Source: Persicitalea sp964500445 (GTDB taxonomy: Bacteria > Bacteroidota > Bacteroidia > Cytophagales > Spirosomataceae). From it: a stretch of 64,000 nt of DNA. The notes beneath the pieces are model-generated. The model did not search any database. It was not told the DNA's origin and was given only the letters and a program-made list of their open reading frames with translations. The first letter of the stretch is position 1. Every line of letters starts with the position of its first letter. The translations under genes and the position numbers were made by a program. The stretch spans positions 1-64,000 of the forward strand of contig CAZCOG010000030.1 in the NCBI GenBank assembly GCA_964500445.1, in the 5' to 3' direction. Below are positions 32,889-41,121 of the stretch, piece after piece.

Positions 32889-34082
32889 ATGGAAGAATTA
32901 CTTTTAAAATCCGAAATTTTGGTCGATCGTACCCAAATGGGATTCAAGCGCGGGCTTTACCAGAAAATCAACTGGGACAACCGATTAATCGGGATCAAAG
33001 GCGCGCGCGGCACGGGCAAAACGACACTGCTGCTGCAACGACTCAAATCATTGGGTCAGTCAGCGAGTGAGGCGGCCTACTTCACTCTCGACGACCTCTA
33101 CTTTACCACGAACTCCCTGGCCGAAACGGCGACACAGTTTTATAAAAAAGGCGGGAAGATTCTTTTTCTGGATGAAGTGCACAAATATCCCAACTGGGCG
33201 CAGCATCTGAAAAACCTCTATGACTTTTACCCCGACTTACAGCTGGTCTTTACGGGTTCTTCGATTATCGACATCGCCCGTCAGGAAGCAGATTTGAGCC
33301 GCCGGGCACTTTTGTACGAGTTGCCGGGACTATCCTATAGGGAGTATTTGGCCTTCGAGAACATCCTACAAGCCGAGCCGCTGACGTTGCCGGATGTCGT
33401 TTCCGACAGTCGCCCGTGGCGGACAGTGCTAACCGGCGGCTTCAAGCCTTTGCAGCATTTCGAAACGTACCTCGCTTCGGGTTATTATCCTTTTTTTCAG
33501 GAAGATCAGGCCGGGTTTTCGCAGCGGGTGCAGCAGCTCATCCGGCTGATTGTGGAGTATGACATGGCCGAGTTGCAGGATTTCGATATCCGCAATGCCC
33601 GTAAAATGTTGCAATTGTTGTACATCCTGGCGGCCAACGTTCCTTTTAAACCCAACTTGACGAGCTTGGCCGAAAAGAGCCAAATTCACCGCAACAGTGT
33701 TAATAATTATCTACATTTTCTTGAACAGGCCCGCTTGATTCGTCTCCTTTACGCCGAAGGAATCAGCGTCGCTACGCTGCAAAAACCCGAAAAAATTTAC
33801 CTGGACAATACCAATCTTGCCTTTGCCCTGTCGGGCGACAAGCCCGATAAAGGTAATTTGCGCGAAACCTTTTTCTTTAATCAACTCAGCCACGCTCACA
33901 ACGTACGGCAAAGCAAGGCCGCTGATTTTCTGGTGGATGGCATCTATACCTTCGAAGTAGGCGGTAAAAACAAATCTCAAAAACAAGTCGCAGATCTACC
34001 AAACGCCTATGTCGTGAAGGACGACATCGAATCGGGCATCGGGCCGACGGTACCACTTTGGGTATTTGGGTTCTTGTATTGA
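32889..34082 (+). CDS. AAA-family ATPase with DUF4143 domain
   Basis: 397 residues. P-loop GARGTGKT (38-45), Walker B ILFLDEVHKY (91-100) and sensor-like LVFTGSSI (about 117-124) form the ATPase. The C-terminal part (about 210-370) has the DUF4143 winged-helix plus nuclease-like fold (QIHRNSVNNYLHFLEQARLIRLL, then FFFNQLSHAHNVRQSK and FEVGGKNKSQKQ). These stand-alone ATPases are widespread and often copied, with unknown role; suggestions range from DNA transactions to toxin-like functions. It has its own promoter-like box and no operon partner. Confidence 0.88.
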   Translation: MEELLLKSEILVDRTQMGFKRGLYQKINWDNRLIGIKGARGTGKTTLLLQRLKSLGQSASEAAYFTLDDLYFTTNSLAETATQFYKKGGKILFLDEVHKYPNWAQHLKNLYDFYPDLQLVFTGSSIIDIARQEADLSRRALLYELPGLSYREYLAFENILQAEPLTLPDVVSDSRPWRTVLTGGFKPLQHFETYLASGYYPFFQEDQAGFSQRVQQLIRLIVEYDMAELQDFDIRNARKMLQLLYILAANVPFKPNLTSLAEKSQIHRNSVNNYLHFLEQARLIRLLYAEGISVATLQKPEKIYLDNTNLAFALSGDKPDKGNLRETFFFNQLSHAHNVRQSKAADFLVDGIYTFEVGGKNKSQKQVADLPNAYVVKDDIESGIGPTVPLWVFGFLY

Positions 34083-34311
34083 GGAATACTTTTCTGCACA
34101 ACAGGGCAAATCCTGCTAAATCAAAATCAGTCATTTTGAAATTAACATCAATCCACCCACAGAAGGAGTTGCGGCGGTGGCTATCGCTGACTCACCGCCA
34201 CTGATTTTCTCAATCTCAAAAAAACCCACTAACTTACCGCATTTCGCAAAATTTGGCTTTTCATGTCCTATATATTATCCTTCATTTAAATCCTTTTCCT
34301 CCTCCCCCCTA

Positions 34312-35187
34312 TCAAAACAACTCCCCCTGCCCCACCACCGGCAAGCGCCCCGCCTCGTACCCCATCATCGCTTGCTTCCTGGCGGTACCCCAGCGGTACC
34401 CGCCCAGCCCGCCGGTTTTTTGCAAAACACGGTGACAAGGAATGAGATAGGCGATGCGGTTGCTGCCGATGGCGGTGCCCACGGCGCGCGAGGCGGTAGG
34501 CTGGCCGATGGATCGCGCCACGTCGTCGTAGCTGACGAGGCGCCCCGCCGGAATCCGCAGCAGGGCCTCCCACACTTTGATCTGGAAATTGGTACCGCGC
34601 AGCAGCACGGGCAGCGGTTGAGAGAGGTTCTGTTCGGTATAGAACAATTGCTGAATGTAGGGAAGCGTAGCCGTAGCGTCGGAGATGCAGTCGGCGCTCG
34701 GCCATTCTGAACGCAATTGTGCCACGACATCCTCGACCTGATCCGCTTCGTCCAGAAACCGCAGGTCGGTAATCCCGCGCCCGGTCACGGCGATCAGGCA
34801 CTCGCCGAAGGGTGTTTCGTGGACGCCGTAACGAATGGACACGCCCGCGCCCAACGCCCGGAACTCAGCGGGGGTCATGGCTTCGTAGGTCACGAACAGG
34901 TCGTGCAACCGACTCGGACTCGATAGCCCGACCTCATGGGTAGTTTCCAGCAGGTTGGCCGAGGTAGCCAGCTGCTCTTTGGCGTATTCTTTCGTCAGGA
35001 AGCGCACGAACCGCTGCGGACTCGTACCGGCCCAGCGCGTGAACAGGCGCTGGAAATGGTACTCCGACAGCCCCACATGGTCAGCAATCTGGCGTAGCGT
35101 GGGCTGGGTTTTGTAGTGGCTTTCGATGAAGCGTATTGCTTTCGCGATACGCTGGTAGTCCAATGAGGCATTAGCTGGCTCTTCCAT
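34312..35187 (-). CDS. AraC-type HTH fused to methylated-DNA-[protein]-cysteine methyltransferase (Ada-like)
   Basis: 291 residues from ATG 35187; the frame runs on to 35223, but the promoter box at 35205-35212 lies inside that extension. The N-terminal AraC helix-turn-helix (TLRQIADHVGLSEYHFQRLF, about 35-55) is followed by an O6-alkylguanine transferase domain with PCHR, acceptor Cys at residue 251, and the upstream RAVGTAIGSNRIAYLIP helix. It repairs O6-methylguanine by suicide transfer and probably regulates its own gene, like Ada, but it lacks Ada's N-terminal zinc phosphotriester domain. Confidence 0.93.
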   Translation of the reverse strand: MEEPANASLDYQRIAKAIRFIESHYKTQPTLRQIADHVGLSEYHFQRLFTRWAGTSPQRFVRFLTKEYAKEQLATSANLLETTHEVGLSSPSRLHDLFVTYEAMTPAEFRALGAGVSIRYGVHETPFGECLIAVTGRGITDLRFLDEADQVEDVVAQLRSEWPSADCISDATATLPYIQQLFYTEQNLSQPLPVLLRGTNFQIKVWEALLRIPAGRLVSYDDVARSIGQPTASRAVGTAIGSNRIAYLIPCHRVLQKTGGLGGYRWGTARKQAMMGYEAGRLPVVGQGELF

Positions 35188-35204
35188 AGGTCGTATTTTT
35201 TTAC

Positions 35205-35235
35205 CAAAGATACCGCCCGCCACCGGGGACTACAA
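35205..35235 (-). promoter_or_regulatory. Promoter-like pair: TTG, 20 bp, TAtcTTTG (Ada-like gene)
   Basis: On the minus strand an exact -7 box (35205-35212) follows TTG (35233-35235) after 20 bp. The start at 35187 is 17 bases downstream, which decides the start choice. Confidence 0.6.
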
Positions 35236-35260
35236 TCCGGATTTTGCGGAGTTTCCACCG

Positions 35261-35657
35261 CTAAGCATTTGGCACTGCATATTTGGAAAACCATGCCCGG
35301 CACTCGTCCAGGCTGGATTGACCCGACGCTACTTTGAGGATGTACTCGTAAAGGTCATTCTGGGGTAATGAATTATCTAGCCGCATCCTGTTGAGCTTCA
35401 AAAATGCCAATGCAGCTTCAAGGCCGGTACGTTTGTTGCCGTCAGTAAATATATGCTTTCCAATAATATAATGCGGCTTTATCCGGGATGGTTGGGTACA
35501 GCGGAGACCCAAACATTTCGGCCTGCACTGCTTCAAGCAGGTAATCCAGATTTTCCTCGTGCAGGAAGTTGTTGGGTGGCACATAATTGCCACCATGTTC
35601 GGCCACGGTCCTCTAATTGATAAAGACAATGTCCTCCTTGTCGAGATACTCTATCAT
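35261..35657 (-). pseudogene. Decayed death-on-curing (Doc/Fic) toxin
   Basis: Starting at ATG 35657, the reading gives MIEYLDKEDIVFIN, an in-frame TAG, then RTVAEHGGNYVPPNNFLHEE and a normal Doc N-terminal half through PTIPDKAALYY. The remainder, with the Fic AMP-transfer motif HIFTDGNKRTG and the C-terminal helix, continues in another frame and ends at 35261. Thus a nonsense codon (where relatives have Gln or Arg) and a frameshift near 35462-35475 both disrupt it. Doc toxins modify the translation factor EF-Tu. The start overlaps the stop of the upstream partner gene by four bases (ATGA), the usual antitoxin-toxin coupling. Confidence 0.85.
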
Positions 35658-35842
35658 GCCAAGGCCCGGAAGACACCTTCGTACTCCTCGAAGTCCTCGT
35701 TGATAATTTGCTCCAGACGCTGGCGTTTTGCCTTTTTTAAGTCTTCTTTCACCTCGTACAACAACTCTCTCAAGTAATTGGGATCGTTTTTGGCCAATTC
35801 GATCAGTGACTCTTTGAATTTTTCCCTATCCAAGACTGTCAT
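35654..35842 (-). CDS. Putative antitoxin partner of the Doc-like toxin
   Basis: 62 residues, highly charged and helical (EKFKESLIELAKNDPNYLRELLYEVKEDLKKAKRQRLEQII), ending in an acidic EDFEEYEGVF. It is too short for a Phd DNA-binding antitoxin with certainty, but its position directly ahead of, and overlapping, a doc gene makes it the likely neutralising partner. It is intact while the toxin is broken. A one-mismatch -7 box (35873-35880) lies 30 bases upstream. Confidence 0.65.
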   Translation of the reverse strand: MTVLDREKFKESLIELAKNDPNYLRELLYEVKEDLKKAKRQRLEQIINEDFEEYEGVFRALA

Positions 35843-35872
35843 AATGTAATTTCCTGTTAGCTTGTATTCCCC

Positions 35873-35880
35873 TAAAGATA
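35873..35880 (-). promoter_or_regulatory. -7-like box (TAtcTTTA) of the antitoxin-toxin remnant
   Basis: One mismatch from TAnnTTTG, on the minus strand, 30 bases ahead of the antitoxin start. A TTG lies 17 bp further up (35898-35900). Confidence 0.4.
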
Positions 35881-35937
35881 CGCATTTGCCTGCAATCCAA
35901 TGAGAAAGATCGGGCTACGAAGATCAGGTTGTGAGTA

Positions 35938-37227
35938 CTACCACCGCACGAGCTTAAATTCCCAGTCGGGTACTTTCTTACGCATCTCGACCAGGTCGTC
36001 ACGCTTGGTCAGGCCGCATTCCAGGTAGTTTTGGTGCAGGCGGGCCAACGCCTCCCGATCCAGTTCGACACCCAGGCCGGGACCCGAAGGTACTTCCACC
36101 GCACCATCCACAAACTTCATGCGTCCGCCCACAATGACTTCGTCCGACTGCCAGGGGTAGTGTGTATCGAGCGCGTAAGGTACTTCTGGCAAAGCCGCAC
36201 CCAGATGTACCATGGCCGCCAGCGAAATGCCCAGATGACTGTTGGAGTGCATGGAAAGCCCGCGCCCGAACGTATCGCAAATCCCCGAAAGCGTCATGGA
36301 GGCACGCAAACCGCCCCAGAAATGGTGATCGCTGAGAATGATGTCCTCCGAACCTAGTTCAATACTACGCGGAATGTCTTCAAACGAGGTCGTGCACATA
36401 TTGGTAGCCAGCGGGGTTTTCAAAGCTTTCCTGACTGCCGCCATGTTTTCCTGGCCACGTACGGGGTCTTCAAGGTACTCTAAGACCCCTTCCATCTCCT
36501 TCCCGTACTCGATGGCCGTTTCAACTTTCCACAGGGCGTTGGGGTCGATGCGGAGGGGTACTTCCGGCCCGAAGGCTTCGTGCAATGCTAAAATAGCGTT
36601 TAATTCCTGCCGGGGTTCAAACACGCCACCTTTCAATTTGATGGATTGAAAACCGAACTCTGCGCACATGGCCCGCGCCTGCGCCACGATTTCCGTCGGA
36701 TTGAGTGCGCTTGCCTGACGGGCCGCGTCCCAACCCGTGGCGGCGGGATCGGTGCCAAAGGCCAGTTCGCCGCCCGCGCCTTCGTATTTGTAAAAAAGAT
36801 AGGCCGAAAAAGGTACCCGGTCGCGCATCCGTCCGCCCAACAAATCCACGACGGGCCGATTCATGAGCTTGCCCATAATATCCAGACAAGCGACCTCCAC
36901 CGCGCTGAAAATATGGACCATCTTGCGCTGATCCCAGGGCGCGACGCCGCGCTCGGCGGCGGTGTCCTGCCCGAAGTGCGCAACGAGCGTCCGCCGAATA
37001 TTGTTAAGTTGAAACACATCCTTCCCGATCAGCAGGTTCCGGGCTTCGGACAGCGCTTCATCAATTTCCCGGGTTCCCGGAATTTCGCTGATGCCCGAGA
37101 TGCCCTCCTCCGTGACGATTTCAACAATGGTACGCAGGGCATACGGTGCGTGCAAGCCCGCTGCGTTCAGCAACGGCGGATCTACGATGGCAATGGGGGT
37201 TATGATAATTTCTCTTATTCGGGACAT
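35938..37227 (-). CDS. gudD: Glucarate dehydratase (enolase superfamily)
   Basis: 429 residues from ATG 37227; the frame runs 48 bases further into a repeat element and the extra residues are not family-like. Glucarate-dehydratase signature order: PVVDLLGGRMRDRVPFSAYLF, SIKLKGGVF (KxK base), LRIDPNALW (Asp), EYLEDPVRG (Glu), LATNMCTT (Asn), LSDHHFWGG (Asp/His), SMHSNSHLGISLAA (His of the His-Asp dyad), and ALDTHYPWQ. These match the E. coli GudD core closely. It dehydrates D-glucarate (or idarate) to 5-keto-4-deoxyglucarate. It is the last gene of the minus-strand aldarate locus. Confidence 0.92.
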   Translation of the reverse strand: MSRIREIIITPIAIVDPPLLNAAGLHAPYALRTIVEIVTEEGISGISEIPGTREIDEALSEARNLLIGKDVFQLNNIRRTLVAHFGQDTAAERGVAPWDQRKMVHIFSAVEVACLDIMGKLMNRPVVDLLGGRMRDRVPFSAYLFYKYEGAGGELAFGTDPAATGWDAARQASALNPTEIVAQARAMCAEFGFQSIKLKGGVFEPRQELNAILALHEAFGPEVPLRIDPNALWKVETAIEYGKEMEGVLEYLEDPVRGQENMAAVRKALKTPLATNMCTTSFEDIPRSIELGSEDIILSDHHFWGGLRASMTLSGICDTFGRGLSMHSNSHLGISLAAMVHLGAALPEVPYALDTHYPWQSDEVIVGGRMKFVDGAVEVPSGPGLGVELDREALARLHQNYLECGLTKRDDLVEMRKKVPDWEFKLVRW

Positions 37228-37236
37228 TCTGTTTTT

Positions 37237-37342
37237 GGGTAAAAGGTTAACGGCAAAATGGTTAAAGGAGGGCAAAATACGAGTTTAGGTCATAAACCAG
37301 CACGTCGCTTAACCTTTTCACCCTTAACCATCAACCCTTTTT
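37237..37342. repeat. GGTTAA-rich imperfect palindromic element, copy 3 (~106 bp)
   Basis: Arms 37237-37270 and 37306-37342 are imperfect inverted repeats of GGTTAA/TTAACC words. The right arm abuts the stop of the mannonate dehydratase-like gene. Same length class as the two copies near recX. Confidence 0.65.
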
Positions 37343-38455
37343 TTAAGCTACATCCTCCGCGACCATTTGCAACAGGCCTTTGATGTAGCCGTAGCAGAAG
37401 GCAAAGGACTGGGCGTTGGCTTCTTTATTCTCATGATGGGGTACGTGGTCGGGCATGACCATGCCGTCGTAGCCGACATCGCGCAGGGCGCGGATCACCT
37501 GCACGAAATTCATGTCGCCGTTGTCGGGATACACTTCCTGAAAATTATTGAAGCCCCCCTTGATATTGCGCAGGTGAATATTGAAAATCTGCTTGCGGTC
37601 GCCAAAGTACTTAATGATAGGCAGAATTTCAGTTTTGGGGTCTTTGAGGCCTTCGGCGATGGAGCCAATGCAGAAATTGAACCCGTGGTAGGGGCTTTTG
37701 TACAGCGCGCCAAACCGCTTCATACCTTCAAATACATTGGGGCTGTTCCAGCGCATGATGCCCCGGTAGGCGGCAGGTACGGGTGGATCGGCGATGTGAT
37801 TGGCCAGCTTGACCTTGTACTCCTCCGCCACGGGAATCAGCCGATCCAGAATGTAGGTAATCCGCTCAAACATCTGCTCGATGGACACATCGCCCGCGAT
37901 GGTTTTGGGATCGTTGCGTTTGAGCGCCTCCTCCCAGACCCAGGTACTATACTCGGCATTGCCCCGCTTGGGATCGATGGTTTTTCCGGTGCGCAGTACG
38001 GGCAGAATCGTAGTGTTGTAGTTCAGTACCTTGATGCCCGTTTTAGCCGCGACCATAATCATCTGCTGCAGGTACTCGATTTCGCGATCGCGCTCGGGGC
38101 TCTTGCCCAGCATCATGTTAGGATATTCCACCCGGTCGATTCCCGCCGAAGTCAGCGGGTAGTGGTAGGCGTCGAGGCTGATGCCATACTTTTCGCAGGC
38201 GTCGCGCTTGGCCAGCGAATCGTCCAGATCCCACCCCTTGCCGGGAATGATTTTGGGTGAGCCGCCGTCGATGTTGTAGACGCCGCAACGGCCTTTCAAT
38301 TCCAGGTTTTCTTTGGTGGTACCGCCGGACTGGCAGCCGACTTTCATAAGTACCTTGCGGGGCGCGGCCGAATTGGCCTGAGCCTGTCCGGGTTTCACCA
38401 CCGAGGCCCCCACGGTACCCGCCGTAAGGACTTTAACAAAATTGCTCCGTTTCAT
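37343..38455 (-). CDS. Mannonate dehydratase-like TIM-barrel protein with signal peptide
   Basis: 370 residues. An N-terminal export signal (KRSNFVKVLTAGTVGASVVKPGQAQA, with a KR in the Tat-like position) precedes a xylose-isomerase-like TIM barrel. UxuA-type residues are present: NHIADPP, FNIHLRNIKGGFNNFQEVYPDNGDMNF (split over strands 6-7) and MPDHVP near the end. UxuA dehydrates D-mannonate to 2-keto-3-deoxygluconate. Here a signal peptide suggests export, unlike cytoplasmic UxuA. It lies inside the aldarate locus and would add a second acid-sugar branch, or may have drifted to another substrate. Confidence 0.75.
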   Translation of the reverse strand: MKRSNFVKVLTAGTVGASVVKPGQAQANSAAPRKVLMKVGCQSGGTTKENLELKGRCGVYNIDGGSPKIIPGKGWDLDDSLAKRDACEKYGISLDAYHYPLTSAGIDRVEYPNMMLGKSPERDREIEYLQQMIMVAAKTGIKVLNYNTTILPVLRTGKTIDPKRGNAEYSTWVWEEALKRNDPKTIAGDVSIEQMFERITYILDRLIPVAEEYKVKLANHIADPPVPAAYRGIMRWNSPNVFEGMKRFGALYKSPYHGFNFCIGSIAEGLKDPKTEILPIIKYFGDRKQIFNIHLRNIKGGFNNFQEVYPDNGDMNFVQVIRALRDVGYDGMVMPDHVPHHENKEANAQSFAFCYGYIKGLLQMVAEDVA

Positions 38456-38561
38456 AATCGTTTATTTTTAAGGTGTTTAGGTGTTTATTTGTTGAATCGT
38501 GGAATTGTCAGCGTATTAAAATTTAGCCGAAAGCCGACTGCTGGCAACCGATGGCCCTCAG

Positions 38562-39419
38562 CTACTCCAGAAGCAACACAAGGGCACTGTGGTCTAATTC
38601 GCCGTGCCCCTGCTTGATCGCGGTTTTCATTTGCTCAGCCACGAGGGAGGTACCTTCCAGGGGTACTTTGTACGCTTCTCCCGCCCGCAGGGCGATGCCC
38701 ATGTCTTTGTTGTGTAGTTTTATTTTGAAACCCGGTTTGAAATTTCGGTCGATCAGGCGCTGACCATGCAAATCGAGGATGCGGCTTTGGGCAAAACCGC
38801 CCAGCAGTGCCTCCCGCATTTTCACCAGATCGACCCCCGCCTTGCTGGCCAGGGTGAAAGCCTCCCCTACCGCCTGAATCGTCATGCCGACGATCATCTG
38901 GTTGCACGCCTTGGTCGTTTGGCCCGTCCCTGGTTCTCCCATGCGGACGATATTCTTGCCCATTGCCTGAAAAATCGGCAGTGCCCGGTTGAAAGCTTCT
39001 TCACTACCGCCCACCATGATAGACAGCGTGGCGTTTTCGGCCCCGACCTGTCCGCCCGAGACGGGCGCATCGAGCGCTTCCACGCCTTTTTCCTGCATCA
39101 GTCCGTGTACCTTCGTAGCCACCGACGGTGAAATGGTGGACATATCGATGAACAATGTGCCGGATTGGATGCCTTCCAGTACACCATCCGACCCGGAAAC
39201 GACTTCCTTTACCTCGGGTGAGTCGGGGAGCATGGTGATGACGACATCCACCTTTTGCGCCAATTCCTTACTACTTGGGTAGGCAGTAGCACCCGCTTCG
39301 GTCAATGCGGCGGCAGCATGGCTGCTATCCAATACCGAAACCGGGTACCCGGCTTTTATGAGATTGAGGGCCATGGGTTTGCCCATTATTCCTAGTCCGA
39401 TGAATCCTATTTGTTCCAT
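38562..39419 (-). CDS. garR: Tartronate-semialdehyde reductase-like (2-hydroxy-3-oxopropionate reductase)
   Basis: 285 residues. NAD(P)-binding GFIGLGIMGKPMALNL (about 4-19), substrate-binding DAPVSGGQVGAENATLSIMVGG (about 119-140) and the catalytic Lys in TGQTTKACNQ (about 168-177) identify the beta-hydroxyacid dehydrogenase family. The length and the neighbouring aldolase and glucarate dehydratase point to GarR/GlxR, reducing tartronate semialdehyde to D-glycerate. A 3-hydroxyisobutyrate dehydrogenase is the main alternative, less likely in this context. Confidence 0.88.
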   Translation of the reverse strand: MEQIGFIGLGIMGKPMALNLIKAGYPVSVLDSSHAAAALTEAGATAYPSSKELAQKVDVVITMLPDSPEVKEVVSGSDGVLEGIQSGTLFIDMSTISPSVATKVHGLMQEKGVEALDAPVSGGQVGAENATLSIMVGGSEEAFNRALPIFQAMGKNIVRMGEPGTGQTTKACNQMIVGMTIQAVGEAFTLASKAGVDLVKMREALLGGFAQSRILDLHGQRLIDRNFKPGFKIKLHNKDMGIALRAGEAYKVPLEGTSLVAEQMKTAIKQGHGELDHSALVLLLE

Positions 39420-39565
39420 GTTTTTACTTTAAGCCGCAAGCGCTAGGCCCCAGGCTTTCATTGATTTAATTATTTATAACAGAATTATTGATTTTCAAAA
39501 TATTAATAACATCCAATATCTGGAATCCAAAATCTAGCATCTACTTATCTCACCCTACAGCTTCT
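39420..39565. repeat. 146-bp spacer with half of the AATCTAG-type repeat
   Basis: The spacer between the gntP-like and garR genes contains CCAATATCTGGAATCCAAAA followed by TCTAGCATC (about 39512-39541), related to the palindrome at 41023-41121 on the other side of the gntP-like gene. No ORF. Confidence 0.45.
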
Positions 39566-41011
39566 TCATACCAACGGAAACAGCTTCGCCCCTATCAGAA
39601 TGACGACTAATCCGGTAATTCCCATGACAACCAGCAGGGGCGATACGGTTTTAAGCGCTTCTTTTTCAGTCAGGTTACTCAACTTGCAGATAATCCAGAA
39701 CCCCGAATCGTTCATCCAGGGTACGATCTTCGACCCGCAGCCAATGGCCAGCCCCAGGTATACCGGATGAAAACCGAGGTTGGCGTTCATCGCCAGGCCC
39801 GACAGAATTCCAGACGCTGTGATGAGCGCTACGGTGGCCGATCCCTGCGCGGTACGTACCACGGCGGCAATCAGGAACGCCAGCGGTATCAGGGCCATTT
39901 GGTACCCCGCTGTCAGGTCGGCGATGCGGGTACTGATGCCCGTTTGCTGCAACATGCCACCAAAGGCCCCACCAGCGGCCGTGATCAGGATAATACCGCC
40001 CCCGCTCAGCAAAGCACCCTGCACGTGCGCAGACATCCCTTCCTTGCTGGTCTTTTTCTGATTGGCCAGTACTAGCAGTGCGGCAATTCCGCCGGTGATG
40101 AGGGCCAGATTTTTATCCCCAAAAAATTTCACAACCGCCACAACCGCCGACAAAAAAGCGGAATCAGCCCAGAGTTCACCCGTTTTGGAAATGGCATTCA
40201 GGGCAGTATCCGCACAAATAAAACCCAGCGGAATCAGCACGGGGAGCAGCGAAAGGCCCAGCGAGGGCAGATCCTTATCCGCCTGCGCGGCAATGAGGCG
40301 AATATCTTTCAGCGGCGCATCGAGCGAATCCCGGATTTCGATGGGCATCCGGCGGTTGACCCAAACGGCGAAGAAGTACCCGGCAGTAATGGTGAAAAGC
40401 CCCACGATGACACCCGCAATCATCATGGTACCTATAGGAATGCGCATTTCCCCGATCAGAAAAAGTGGTCCCGGCGCGGGGGGTACCAGCGAGTTGGCCA
40501 TGGCGGCCCCGGCCATGATGCACATGACCAGCAGCAAGTAGTTTTTACCCAGGCGCAGGGTCATGGCTTTGACGAGGGGCATCATCAGAAAAATGACCGT
40601 ATCGAAAAAGACCGGGATGCCCAGAAAAAAGCTGCTCACCAGAAAAGCCGCCGGTGCTCTGGGAACGCCGAACAACCGGAGCATGAAGCGGATAATCCGC
40701 TCAGCGGCTCCACTCTCCAGCAGACTTTTGCCAATAATGGCGGCCATGGCGATCAGGATGCCAATTTTAGCGCAGGTGTTTCCGAACTCGGTGGCGATGC
40801 GCTCGCCGATCCCTTTTTTGGAAAGCGCCAGCGCCGCCGCGGGCGCGGTACCCTTATCCAGCGCGTACTGCTCCACCGCCGCGGCCGGAGTAAGGAAGGC
40901 TACCACCAATGCCCCCAGAATCAGGGCCAGGAAAGGATGTAGTTTCAAACCAATGATGCCACCGACGACGATCAGCACTCCGATGGAAAGGATAAAGAGG
41001 GGATCAGTCAT
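39566..41011 (-). CDS. GntP-family sugar-acid:H+ symporter
   Basis: 481 residues, about 12 membrane segments. GntP-family phrases are visible: LALILGALVVAFLTP, the central SFFLGIPVFFDTVIFLMMPL, MANSLVPPAPGP, TAQGSATVALITASGI, and the C-terminal GCGSKIVPWMNDSGFWI. GntP carriers import gluconate and other aldonates with protons. In the aldarate locus it is the inner-membrane step after SusC/D; glucarate import in E. coli uses MFS carriers, so specificity is inferred from context. Flanked on both sides by related repeat sequences. Confidence 0.93.
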   Translation of the reverse strand: MTDPLFILSIGVLIVVGGIIGLKLHPFLALILGALVVAFLTPAAAVEQYALDKGTAPAAALALSKKGIGERIATEFGNTCAKIGILIAMAAIIGKSLLESGAAERIIRFMLRLFGVPRAPAAFLVSSFFLGIPVFFDTVIFLMMPLVKAMTLRLGKNYLLLVMCIMAGAAMANSLVPPAPGPLFLIGEMRIPIGTMMIAGVIVGLFTITAGYFFAVWVNRRMPIEIRDSLDAPLKDIRLIAAQADKDLPSLGLSLLPVLIPLGFICADTALNAISKTGELWADSAFLSAVVAVVKFFGDKNLALITGGIAALLVLANQKKTSKEGMSAHVQGALLSGGGIILITAAGGAFGGMLQQTGISTRIADLTAGYQMALIPLAFLIAAVVRTAQGSATVALITASGILSGLAMNANLGFHPVYLGLAIGCGSKIVPWMNDSGFWIICKLSNLTEKEALKTVSPLLVVMGITGLVVILIGAKLFPLV

Positions 41012-41121
41012 TTTTGGATTTCGGATGCTGGACGTTAGATTTTGGACTCCTCATTTTTTAGATTGTTTCTTCTCAATTATTCTATTTTTGAATCTTGCAT
41101 CCAGAATCTAGTATCTAAAAT
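41012..41121. repeat. AATCTAG-type imperfect palindrome
   Basis: The left arm (about 41023-41056) and right arm (about 41087-41121) are imperfect inverted repeats (GATTTCGGATGCTGGA against the complement of AATCTAGTATCTAAAATC). The right arm contains the aldolase stop codon and supplies its last residues DFRY. Confidence 0.55.

Noticed and set aside
34173..34199. GGCGGTG/CACCGCC inverted repeat after the DUF4143 gene
   Set aside because: The 7-bp stem with a 13-base loop and no U-run is too weak to call a terminator or a regulatory site.
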